The position numbers and the translations under genes were made by a program. Positions 1 to 11,916 of a stretch of DNA of 64,000 bases are shown here, piece by piece. Under the pieces are notes generated by a model. That model did not search any database. It was not told the DNA's origin and saw nothing but the letters and a program-made list of their open reading frames with translations. Within the stretch, counting starts at the first letter, position 1. The number at the start of each line of letters is the position of its first letter. The stretch spans positions 15,936,501 through 16,000,500 of the forward strand of contig OZ018412.1 in NCBI GenBank assembly GCA_963969595.1, read 5' to 3'. Origin of the DNA: Neckera pumila (lineage: Eukaryota > Streptophyta > Bryopsida > Hypnales > Neckeraceae).

Positions 1-470
1 TGCATCTAAAAATGTTAATTTTTTCAAAATTTGTGCTTTGTTGTAGAAGGTACAAGCACCTAAAAGCATTAGTTTTTTTTATCCAAATTTTTGAAGTGAT
101 ATGTCAAATACAAACACCTAGAAGCATTCATTTTATCAAAATCTTTGAAATATTGTAGAAAGTATGAGCACCGAGAAGTGCCAATTTAGTACAATAAACA
201 CACATGTAAGATATGAGCATCTACAAATGTCAAAATTTTCAAAATATGAAAATTGTTATAGAAGGAACAAGTATCTAGAAGTGTCATTTTTTCAAAAAAC
301 TTGGAATTATCATAGAAGGTACAAGTTTTGTAGCATATAAAGTATGAGCACCTAGGAGCGTTAGTCTTTTCAACTATGAAGTGATGTGTATAGTACAAAC
401 ATTTAAAAGATGTCAAGTGTTTTCAAGAATTATAAGCTAATGTGTAGAATATGCTTACCTAAAAGTGCCG
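1..470. repeat. Degenerate tandem repeat, about 50-bp period
   Basis: A loosely conserved unit recurs about nine times: a stretch like GTACAAGCACCTAAAAGCAT followed by a T-rich run ending in TTTGAAGT or TTGTAGAA. Copies start near 49, 107, 159, 212, 262, 313, 340, 389 and 447. The units have drifted in length and sequence, so this is an old satellite-like block. No coding potential is seen; a 76-codon reading frame across it is only the repeat read through. Confidence 0.6.
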
Positions 471-1744
471 CCTTTTCTTGACATATATTAATCTAAGGTT
501 AAATTTCAATTTTTTTGATTAGGTAATTAAAAATCATTAAAAGTAATCAAATTCAAGTTGCCTCAAAGAACTCTTCACTTTTTATTAGTTGTTCTTGGAA
601 AATTGCATCAATTTTGGGTGACTCAAGGTGCCCATATAAAGGCCCAAATGGTGGTGAAAAGATATACAAAAATACCTCCAAAACAATTGTAGATGTATGT
701 ATAAAGTTAAAATCCGTCGCTTCAATATTATGACACTTTAGTCACATTGGTTCAAAATTCCATGTCTATATGCCATGAACCTTAAATGGATCCATAGTCA
801 TGCCAAATGAATTATATGTTCTTCGAAGCACAAATCAACTACAATGGCATTCAAATTACTCCGGATTTGAAATTATTAGACAACAAATGTTTATAAGAGT
901 TGTATACTCTTCTGATAATAAAGATTTATTCTACAAATGTACAAATTTTGTAATGAAAACAACTTCTTATCCTAGTATCTAAGAGCATCTTATGTACCCC
1001 TCCAAAGAACCCCTTTCCTCCAAAATTATTGAATGACAAGCAATCAATTCTAGTGTATTTCACAATATATTTTCACTTTCCCCTTCAAATAAGGCCATAT
1101 TTGAAGGTATCACTAACCCCTCTATACGCTATATACTCTCTTGGGATTAACAAGTCGTCATAATAAATGATAGCTTACTTATTACTTTTGCAAGGTCTAT
1201 GACTTGTGATTGGTTGGAAGAATATTTTAGAGAGTTGTTCTATTGGGGATACAAGTGGCCATCCCCTCTACATTAGATGGATTTGGATTGAAGGAGCCTG
1301 GCTATTTGGAGGATTGCAGGAGATGCTCTAAGGACCATAATTGGCTTCCTACCTTAGTACTTACGCAAAGTAATCACAATTTTGATGTAACCTTTCTTTC
1401 AATCTACATTACTATAGAGTACTACAACCATCCCAAAATGATCTTCCTGTTAGACAAAATGTTTGAGCTTTAAATCTTTCTAGTAGATAATTGGGTTGAG
1501 AGTCTAGGGGAAAAAAAGAAATTAAAAAAAAACTTAATTTTCATTCTTAAAAAAATTGTTAAGTAGAAGTAGGTACAAGATAGAAGGAAAATCTAAAATA
1601 TTGATATCTTTTAGATGGAATTAAAATGCACTAATCCCAATAGTGAGATTGTTCTAGCAAGAAAACTAAACCATGTGGAACTCTTTTTTTTCTAAAAATT
1701 GCAAAAATTGCATTCCAAAATGAATCCTACTAGTTCTTTTTTTC

Positions 1745-2060
1745 AAGAAGATGCTCTAATTGCCCAAAAAACAAGATTGTCCACAACTTTCTCATAAAAA
1801 AAACAAATGAAATGAATCAAAGCTTCCCAAATAGACAAAAATATAATCTATAAGGAAAATATTAAAAAAAATTAAATTAAATGTTTTGCAAATTTTTTTA
1901 CTGCCCCTTCTCCACTATTTTGAGCTTGTTTGGGCTTAACTTTTGTTCCCAGGCACTGATTGAAAAAAATTATATTCCCACAAAGCTTATCAATTTTTCT
2001 ATTTCCAAAAAAAGTTTCAAAAAATCATGACAAAAATTCAGCCCGTAGGTACCTGGCCGA
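1745..2060. repeat. Dispersed repeat, copy A
   Basis: Two stretches match the region 53975-54690 in the same order. One reads AACAAGATTGTCCACAACTT here and AACAAGATTGTCCATAACTT there. The other is the TTATATTCCCACAAAGCTTA segment followed by paired TTTC and TTCAAAAAA stretches. The copies have diverged by many substitutions and indels. No protein is recognisable, so the family type (retroelement or DNA element) is unknown. Confidence 0.5.
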
Positions 2061-3108
2061 AATCCCATTTGTCCCCCGAACGGACAATGATCCTTTAGGG
2101 GTTAACCTTGTGACGATGCAGTGCCTTAGAAGTCTTCAATGGTTGCTGGAGAATTCTTCTATGTAAGATAGAAATAAAGATGTTCATCGTTTGCACAACT
2201 AAAAGCGCGGACCCACAGGTGGTATCATCGGGGGGCAGTATTTAGAAATTGACCTGCACTGGTACCCACATGAGTACAGTGCAAAACACAAATTTAAAAA
2301 CTTCAATAAAATATGATAATGAATCCACTGAACACACATGAAAAGCAAGGGTAAGACGGAATATGCGCACATGCTTTTTAAACGTAGAAAAGAGACCCCA
2401 AATGGCCACATCCTACCTCATACAATTAGGGCAAGTCCCAACGATTCGGACCGAGAGAGGATTTTAGAGGAATCGGAAGAAAGTTCTGAACCCTAATTTA
2501 GCCCCATGAGAAATAGAGTGGAAACAAAATTAGCCTGATTTAGTCAAAACATCATACGGCAGGGTCATAATAACACAGGAATCAAGTGTGGACTTTCCGA
2601 CGGACGGAATCAGTACTGCAGCCCGACACGAGGCAACGGCCAGTCTAGCGTTAGTTGCTGCTTGATTTTACCGCGCAGCCAACGGAGGGCAGTGGAGCGC
2701 GGTTTCACGCGCGGTTGGCCTAATCCAAGCTCCCCAAGTCCCTATTCGTGACTTACTAAACTGGAGTGGGGCGGTTCCCAACGGTCACTACTAGTCTCCC
2801 CGCGGATTGGCGAGCCTCCCTTGGGGCTGTTGGGTTTGAACTGAATCCGTGGACTCATTCTTCTTTCCCCTCGTGAACCAGGCACGTCATCGTCCTTTTC
2901 CTGGAGTACAGTGTTATTATTTTGCTAGATTTGATGATAAAAATTATTAGCAGTATTCATCATCTTTATTTTTATTTATTACTGTAGCTTCTGCATATTT
3001 TATCATCAGTTCAGGCCTTCAAGGCCTAGCAATTGTACTTGGGTCTTGCAATGAAGCAGCTCATTGGCTTGGACGGAGAAGTTGGAGTGGAGCATCAGGA
3101 AAGTAACC

Positions 3109-3207
3109 CCCATTGAAACAGTATTGTTTCATAGGACCCACAGTCCAGTAAAGAAACTTTACTGTTACAGTATTGAGACAGTACTGCAACAATACAGTTT
3201 CAATGGG
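3109..3207. repeat. Foldback (hairpin) element
   Basis: The outer arms CCCATTGAAACAGTATTGTT and AACAATACAGTTTCAATGGG are inverted complements with one mismatch over 20 bp, about 59 bp apart. The inner sequence holds further partial complements around TTTACTGTTACAGTATTGAG. This could be a small MITE or a hairpin-forming transcript source; no target-site duplication is clear. Confidence 0.55.
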
Positions 3208-6200
3208 TCCATCGGGTTCTACCCCATTGAAACTATATGAGGGGCTCCCTTCATCATGGCATGACCATAACTGACATTCAGTTAACTAGCCAAAGGTAGG
3301 AGGTCCATACAGCAACCATCTAAGCGTTGAAATTGAATTTTGGGGCCAGAGGTAAAACATCTTGAAATGTTTTTCAGTAAATTTTCCTTGAAAGACAAGT
3401 AGAATTGACATCTAACCCAAGTCATTTCATATGTTTTGGACCTTCGTGGAATTAGTTACAAATTTTGTGAAGTTGAAAAAAAGGGGTCATTTTGGTCATC
3501 AAAAGCGACCGACCACCTCTTGAAATTAGTGCATAGTTTGTACATTGAAAAACGCAAAATGTACCTCTGAGTCATGTTCGCTTTTAATGCCCAATTGGAG
3601 TTTGAGCCTCCTACCTTAATAAAAGCTGGGTAAATTATCCCCCAAATTGTCACTTTGCTATTGAGCCCAGTTAATACTATTAGACAAGTTGAAATTTTTT
3701 ATATTTTTTTGTTGTTGGCAAGTGAAAGGAAGTTTCAACGCATCAAAGAATGTGACATTGGGATAGCGTTAGCAGAAGTTATCAAGGAACAAAGTTTGGA
3801 TCTATCACAGTTCCTTCTTCATAGGTTTATAAGAGCCCCCAAATGGCAAAGGCGGTAGATAGGGATGCCAAGTAGAGGGGCTTGGCATACATGTCAAGAG
3901 AACCCCACCTATGTGTTTTGCTTGTGCTCCAATGCAAAAAGGGTTGGAGAGATGGGAACAAGGTATGTACGGGGCCCAAGACCGCCATGTCATTATTAGT
4001 GTTGGCAAGCCCGTATGGTCATTGAGTTTGCACTTAGCGTAATTCATGCTTGGAAAACTACGTCAAACTATGCGGTGCATACCTCGAACATTGCGTCACA
4101 ACTTATACCACGTGCAGCGTAAGACACTTAATTTGGTCATTTGCTTGCAAAATTTTGTAGTGGCTCGCCATGTTTTGGGCCTTGGTCTACCATAGGGCAT
4201 TGACAATGGCTTGGCCTAGTCAGTCACCGAGTCTGCGCCCCTTGAAGTATTGCCATGGGAATGCTTTAATTGATTTTGGAGATGTACACAAAGTGAAGGT
4301 GACGATTTAGGATCACTAGTGCATTTTAGGGGGCCGACCTTAAACCATTTCCCCTTGGAGGTTGGAATACTTCTTCCCTAAATATTTTAGAGTAAATTTA
4401 GTTTAACCTATAGAGAGACATTGGTTGGCTAGGAATTTGCAATGCTAGGTACTCTAGCTTTTTGGAGGAACAAAAGGCCCTTTTGCGTTGATTAATGTTC
4501 TAACACCCTTAACGATTTTACTAGGATTAGCACAATGGTTAGTGTAAGAAAATTACTTGCCAAAATTTTTTAGTATCCCTGTGCAAAATGAAGTTCATCA
4601 TCCAAAGTGTTGTGAGCAAGCTCCCATTCTTGAGTCTATGGTTTGTGCATTCAATATTGACAGTGCTTCAAAACACTATCTATTGTTGTTGTGCCTTAGA
4701 TACCCCTAAATTTTACATAATTTTTGTTTTCTTACTTTGTCGGTTGTGGATATGTTAACTTTAATCTGAAATTAGAATTCACTTTTCCAATAGTCCATCC
4801 TTTGCCTATAGATCACAATTACAAATATCAATAATTTAGGAAAAATATCTAATTTTTCTCAAAGCATTAAATTTTGAATTCCATGAAATAGCAGTTTCTA
4901 AGATCACATACTTTCTTATCGCATAAAATTGTAGGCCAAAAACAGATATAGTCAATTGAAAACTCACTCTCTGAATAGTGTCATGTGCAATCACTAGATG
5001 TGATAACTCATAATTTGGCAAGTGAGAGAAGGTGTGATACAATAATTGCAATAATTCAATTTTATTAAAATATCAAAATAACATGAAGATTCCACTAAAG
5101 TAATATTAGTAGTGATATAAATATATTGGAATATAAGTGATAGATCAAGTTTGAGCAACCATTTTTAATTTTTGCAAGATATAGTATATTTTAAGATTTG
5201 GAGAAAAATAAAGATAATTATTTCTAATCTATTAGTGTATAAGAAGAAGATTCTACTAAAAAACACAATATGATTCACTTGTTAGAGGTCATACTTTGAG
5301 ACTTTAGATTCATATGCATTTTTCTATACAATTCTTAAAGTAGAAAACATTGATTAGAATGTTCTAGTCAACCAAAGTTTTGAAATTATGGCCAGTTGTC
5401 TCTTATGGTGTAAAAACAAACTAGTTGTCAACCCATTCCCATTTGGTGGTGTTAAGGTAACTCCCCCAATTCCCGACCATTAACCCATTTCCAACCTATA
5501 GGTGCACGTATTTCCAACCACACTTAGAATGCGGGTTATTCCCGTTTTCAAGGTTGGAACTAATAAATACGTGAGGCATGTCCCAAGTTGTGAAAAAAAA
5601 ATAGGAAATAATGATTAGGTAAAAAGTTATTGAATGATCGGCATTGGAAGACTCTACACATTGGCCATAGGTCCGGCGCACTTTTTGCCTCCCAAAATTC
5701 ATAGTAATTTCAATTCAAGCAATAAAATTACAATTTTTTTGCAATCCATGTCATTTCTATTGATGTACCTTTGGAAAATATTTGATTTTGCCTTCACAAC
5801 TCCAGATCATGTCGGAATTCCTTATTCGGTCGGTTAGGAGGGGGGGGGGGGGGTACCTTAGTTTCTATTTGTCTTTGCAGGAGGATTTAGATGCAAAATG
5901 TCATGAGTAGCTTGGATTTGAAGAGTGGATTTGTCTTGTCCAAGTCTTTCATAGAAACAAATCGTGGTCTTTTGGTTTTAGATACAAGCCCAACAATTTG
6001 ATTTTTTTCACTCTCACTTTTTTTTTTTTAATCAAGTTCTCTTTTTATTTTCTTTGGAGCTTGTAGTGATTACTTGTCTCCTTTGTAGTTTTTGTACTTA
6101 AGCTCTCATTTGAAATAAGAAATTTCTTTGTAACACTTGCATGTATTTTTAAGTACTTTAAATTGGCCAATTATTGGCTTTAGACTTTGTGAATTTGACA

Positions 6201-7960
6201 ATTAGCCAAGAAATTGCTTTATAATTAAAAAAAAATCATTAGCTTAATCAAATCAGTATTTGTGACTACAATATCCATATCCTCCAATTAAATATTATGT
6301 GTACAGATTACGTTTATCATTAGAAAAAAATTCAGCCCTTGAAGGGGCCCGAAGTTTTGCACCCCCATGGTGCAATAATGGAAAAAATAAAATTTTATTT
6401 TTTTAATTTTTTTTAAGAATTTGGGCGTTGATATGGCACAACTTGTGCCGCATCGGCACCACAACAATTTTTTTACTTTTTAAATATTTTTTTATTTTTA
6501 TTTTTATTTTTTCTAAATCAATATTATATATATACATATATGTGTGTGTAAATATAGTATTCTTTTTGTAATTGCATCGCGGGGGGCCAAAAATCAAAAT
6601 TCATAATTTGTTTGAGGGCTGAATTCTTTTGTAATGTATTGCTTTCTTGCCATGCCTGGACCAACTTTCTTCAAAAAGACTTATTAGTATATGACTTATC
6701 CCACAAGGATAGTAAAATTGAAATTTGTAAAGACTTTCTAGTTGAGAAATATTCAATCAAATCTCCTATACAATTGAAGGAACTATGAGTAAATTCCATT
6801 GACTTAAATACTCTACAAGTTGAGTTATGATTTATTCATTTTTAGGCATCAATATCAAACCAGTGTATTATAGAAATCATAGTCATTATAGAAAATGTGG
6901 ATCCTACAGAGGGTCATTAGGATTTCGGCAAATGTGCAATTATCATGATTTATTTATTTATTATTACTATTTTTTAATAATACAACTAATTAATTCATCA
7001 AAATTCCAATGGACACCTTCATTAGATGTTTTTCAGTTCCTTTGGAGGGCTGTGAGTTCCCTAGGCTGCCAGGATTGGGGAACAACCTTGTAGCAATCTG
7101 CAGCTGTTGCGGGACGTGGCAGAACGACTGCCATGTCACCACAAAAAAAAATTGTTTTTTTTTCATTTTAAAATTTTAAAAAAAAAAAAAAAAAAAAATT
7201 GACAGCAGATGTTCCCGATCTGCCTGGAGAACAACGTTGGGAGCATAGGCCTGAAACAGCCCTTTAGCCCTCCCGAATCTCTTCTAATGGGCTAATTGCT
7301 CACTTTATAGATTGTCTAACAACCTTTTTGGATTGATATTTTCCCTAAATGCACATTTTTATGCATCCATTTAGTCCTGTAGAGGGCTGAAATTTTCTCT
7401 ATTATGATCTTAGGTTGTGTCAATGGGTGATTGCAAGATGATCTTTGAGTCACACCTTGCGTGCTAATTTGTATTTTGGCCATAATTTTTATGTTGTAAC
7501 TCCAAGTGACTCAAAATTCATAGGCAAGGTACTCATGACTATTATACACCTTACTTAAATTTTTAGAATTTTAAGAAAATGTTTTACTATCCAAAAATAG
7601 CCCCCAATTTTATGTCACACTTGTAAATTTTGGGATTTTTTGAACAAAGTAGTATCCAAAGAAACAAATTTGGAGCTAAAATTTAGAGGGAATAGTCTTC
7701 CAGTACACTTTTAGCTTCTCTTCAAAGGATTTTTTAAAATAATTAATTATATGTTGTGTAGAAGTCTACAAAAATGAACCTCTTTCTATTTGCTTTTTGA
7801 CACATGTATAAAATAATTCTGGCGGGTTTTTGGTGAATAACCATTTCCATAAAGTTGTTACAAATGAAAATTTTTTATTTATTTTTATTAAATTTTTTTC
7901 CACTTTAGACTAATTAAAACATCAAAGTATATAATTTCTTGAGATTTGACACTTTTCTAT

Positions 7961-8154
7961 CACTACAAGAGAAAGAGGTGTTTTAAGTATAGTCCTAGTA
8001 GTATTGTTTTTTAAGTAATGACCTTTAAGTAACATTTTTAGTAAAATTTTACTAAAAAGATGGTCTTTTCAGTAAGATTTTACTAATTAAAGGTCATCAC
8101 TTAAAAGACTATACTACTAGGACTATACTTAAAACACCCCTTTCTCTTGTAGTG
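7961..8154. mobile_element. CACTA-type MITE (foldback)
   Basis: A 194-bp element begins CACTACAAGAGAAAGAGG and ends with the complement CTTTCTCTTGTAGTG. The arms pair over about 70 bp almost without mismatch, including GTTTTAAGTATAGTCCTAGT. CACTACAAGA-type termini are characteristic of plant CACTA (En/Spm) transposons, so this is a non-autonomous derivative. The 3-bp flanks (TAT and CTA) are not an obvious duplication. The near-perfect arms suggest a young copy. Confidence 0.75.
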
Positions 8155-9464
8155 CTAGTTCTCTTACTTAGAGAATTTTTCTTTGTCTATCTTTTGGTGG
8201 TTACCTTCATCTTATAGGTGTATACATTGGCCAATTTCAAAATTGTTTTTTTTTAATTTGAATGTTTTTCTATTTCCAAAAAAAAAGGCACGAGTATTGT
8301 AAAACGCAACAAAAGCAGCTGGTGTTTCTTGCAATCACCCCAATCTCCATACAATTTATATAAAGTGAATTCAGTTTAACTATGTTTTTTTTATGATTAA
8401 ATTGAAAGAGCTCAAGCAAGTTAAATGCCAAATAGACTCTTACCTTGCAATTGAATTCAATTGCATACATGAAGCATGCCTACGTTAGAGTGTAATTTCT
8501 TCCTCCATAAAAATATTGCTTTAGAATAAGAAATACAATGGTTTGTGACTATATTTTCTTCTATTGTAGAAATTATGTCATTTCAACTTTCAAAACTTGA
8601 GGGCTACTAGTTTAATAACATTGTATTAATATATGTACAAATATTATAATCGTATATCAAAATACAATATCTATACAAACATAGTAGAATTATATAAAAA
8701 TGAAAGATATGAAATCCCAATATGATTAATTCTTAATTGGTAATTTGATAATGCATTCTATTTTCATTCATATTTAATAATATGTAGCTGTTAAGTTATT
8801 ATAGGCTCAAAATTCAACAATCTTGTGAATTGAAGTACATAATGACATCAACATTATCATGTAGTCCAAGGATGATATCTATAAATATATGTCTATATTG
8901 AAGGGTCATCAATACAAATTATCTATTGCACTATACTTTTCTATGCACTTAAACAACTATGTGAATTGAAGTACAAACATTAACCTCTAAGTTGACTAAA
9001 AAGCCCGTATTAGGCTTTTGAATTTTGTAAATTTTAAATGAAAAAAATTAATCATTTTTTGGATAGTGGGTGTCATGTTACAATACTAGCTTTTAAGCTC
9101 ATTCTTGTTGCCCAATTCATATAAGCAATTGAAGAATAATGAAGTAAAATTTGTTTTCAATTTCAAATTGGATAACTACAAAAATATTTTATTTCGATTA
9201 ATTTTTCGAATCCAACCATAGTATCATATAGCTAACTTATTGTATCTAAATTCAAAGTGAAAAAACTCACAGATTGTAAGATATTGACTTTGAAAATTTG
9301 AAAAAAATTATTTTTCCATAACTTTGCCTTTGCATAATTCATCTTCCAATTTTCTTCTAGCAAATTTTATGTGCCTTTGAACTTTTTCAAGTTGATGAAT
9401 TGCTTTGAAATTTAGTTGGGAATCCATGAAAACAAATTCAAGAAAAAAATGCTCTAAAATAGAA

Positions 9465-9474
9465 AGTTTTTCCT
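9465..9474. repeat. Left 10-bp target-site duplication of the giant MULE
   Basis: AGTTTTTCCT lies immediately outside the left terminal inverted repeat and is repeated exactly at 27661-27670, immediately outside the right one. Mutator-like elements typically make duplications of about 8-11 bp, so the length fits. Confidence 0.85.
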
Positions 9475-9930
9475 GGGGAATGCTGGCATGTGAGCATGGA
9501 GCGGTGAGCGGGAAGCGGGGATTGGTGAGCAGGGAGTGTCTAAAATGTGGAAGAAAAATAAAAAGAGAAAAATTGATGAAAAAATGGATGGAAGTTGATG
9601 GAAATGTGGGCAATTTTTGCTAGAATAAAATCTAGAAATTGGGCTGAAGAAATAAAGAAAAGTGGATGGAGGAGTAGGATGAAAGTATGGGAAAAAAATT
9701 GTTGAAAATGGATGGCGGAAATGGATGAAAGTCGTGGGAATAATGGATGAATGTGTTTTGTAAAATGGATGGAAGTCATTCAAAAAATGGATGAATGTAT
9801 GCTTAAAAATGGATGGAAGTCATTCAAGAAATGGATGAAATTTGCTTGAGCGGTTTTGATGAAAGTAGGTGAAAATGGGCATAACTGAATGAAAAGAGGG
9901 AGGACATGAAAGAGGAAGGATTCCCCCCAA
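9475..9930 (+). repeat. Left terminal inverted repeat of the giant MULE
   Basis: The outer 60 bp are GC-rich with repeated GTGAGC and AGCGGGGA words. The inner part is an array of ATGGATGGAAGT/ATGGATGAAAGT words. The same two-part structure occurs inverted at 27300-27660. The right copy has 7 extra bases (CGAGCAA) in the GC-rich part. Identity is high in the outer block and falls inside the ATGGATGAAA array. Confidence 0.8.
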
Positions 9931-11916
9931 AAATATTAAATAGCAACTTTTCTTCAAAGCCCGTTTACAAGGAGTTAATTTGCTTGTATGACCGTGGAGA
10001 GTTCCTACAACCGTGCATTTAGGAATTAGGACACATATTCCAATTCACAATCAATTTTGACACTGCAACTTGTAAGGACAAAACATGAGATGGGTGATGT
10101 TTTGGTGCTACAAGAAGAGATTTTGGCCATGGCATAAGAGAATCATCTGAGTACTACTTCATCCATAAGAGGGTGAGACAAGCAAACAAAATTGAACTGA
10201 AATAATATATTGAGAACATTGAAATTTGTAAGAAACTGGATGTGCATTGTTAATGTAGCCTGAAATAAAGCTAACAATTTGAAGAATTCGGTTTTGGAAT
10301 ATGGTCATCTTTTGCGGTTTGTGCATCAATGTTGTGCTTAGTACAATGACAATGAAAGCCTGACGGTAAGGCTGTTACACCTCCAGTTTCTGTCATAGTG
10401 ATTTAATGAAATTTTTGCAAAACTATGGCGTTCAATCTTAAAGAATCATTATTCGCTGCATTATCATATATGCCCACTAGCTCACCATCTTCTTGACATT
10501 CATCGTGCATCCCCTGCAGCAGACGACAAACTCATCCACTAAAACCAAAAACTTAATGAATTCCATGTTCAATGGACCAGAATCTCACAAGCACTTGTTC
10601 TGGTGGGCAAGAGAGCAAACAATTCACAAATTCAGAATTATTAATCGAGGAGTTTGTAGTCTGGCTGAAGAAAATGCACGATGAATGTCAGTAAGGTGTT
10701 GAGCGGGTTGGATAATGATTGTAGTACTCATGAGGAGAAAAAACAACTAAGCAGAGATGATATTGAACATTGCAGATGAGTAGAAGAGACAGTCACTAAA
10801 ACCAATGTAAAATGAACTCTCCGAGAGTGCTATCAACTAGAGGCACTAAAATTACTATACCAACATCAACAATACGTCAGTAGAAGTGGGATTTTGAAGC
10901 AAAATCCCCACTATGAGATATCTAAGACCCAAGCACTACAACACAAATATTGTGACAACTACATATATGCTATAACTCATAAGGGCGTCGAAGATAGCGT
11001 CATCCTTTGAAACCGACAGGAATGCCCGACATGTGGCATGGAGTGATAAGGTTGTCATAGATCGCCTAATCCTCTTGAAAAGCTACAACAATAGGACACG
11101 CGACATAAAATTCTTAGAAAGATGCACCACGTGGCATCATATCCTAAGAATGAGATGTCACTTGGCATCCAAGATAGGCTCCCCTCTTCAGAAGCCACTT
11201 CCAAGACGATATGTAGTAATACAAATTGGAAATCCATATCCAAGACAACATTATCAGTATTTGGTGCATGTTGAAGAGAGAATTGGCGTAAAATAAGAAG
11301 ACTCGGCTACAACTAAAGAGGCACCTAAAACCGTCAAAATAAGGAATTCAGCATAGGCATTGGGGTTTAGGGTCGTAAAAATAAGGAATTCAACGTTGGT
11401 GGGGGAACTCTTCTTTCAAATAGTATTTGTTTACGTATTAGTGAATGAAACTCATGAATATTAAGAAAATAAATAAAAGATTAGGTGGTACTATGTAATG
11501 TCTAGGATTCAAATGCGATTATACAGTTGGAATATAAAAATGTTAGGGCACATTAATGAATGCTTATGGATAGATTTGGGAAGAATATATGGTGTACTCC
11601 ATGTAACAAGCACAGGGAGAAAATGGTGATATACTCTAAATCAAAAGGAAAATCATATTATTATAAATTGGCTCGTGAAAATCAAAGAACATGAAAGGAA
11701 GCTCATGCGGAAGCAATACTATTATGAGGAAGGTACATAAACATTCAGATACAAAGCATGTCGAAGGAAAAAATCCATTACTGAGATTGCATCATCCAAG
11801 TCAAGAATACAAATAATTCAAATACAAAAAACATAATTTAGCATCTGCATGGCAATCACAAAAATGTATTGAAAACAGTCATAGTAAAGCATGGTAATAC
11901 TACAAAGACATTGGGT
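9931..11916. other. Element-internal spacer, no gene recognised
   Basis: This lies between the left terminal repeat and the stop codon of the ParB-methyltransferase gene. An 87-codon plus-strand frame at 11033-11296 contains several CATGTGGCAT/CACGTGGCAT words but no recognisable domain. The stretch near 11880-11916 just past the stop is probably 3' untranslated sequence. Confidence 0.5.

Larger units (their letters stand above)
471..9464. other. AT-rich intergenic DNA, no gene recognised
   Basis: Reading frames here are short and look random. A more GC-rich patch at about 2570-2900 could be the edge of an old gene or promoter, but no exon is identifiable. Other contents are foldback elements (3109-3207, 7961-8154), a dispersed repeat at 1745-2060 shared with 53975-54690, a G homopolymer near 5838-5854, an A run near 7166-7198 and a TA/TG microsatellite near 6525-6550. 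The segment 8820-8990 resembles 28060-28300, on the other side of the large transposon, in direct orientation. Confidence 0.6.

Noticed and set aside
5838..5854. G homopolymer as a quadruplex regulatory site
   Set aside because: A single mononucleotide run in gene-free DNA; length is prone to sequencing error and there is no gene nearby to regulate.
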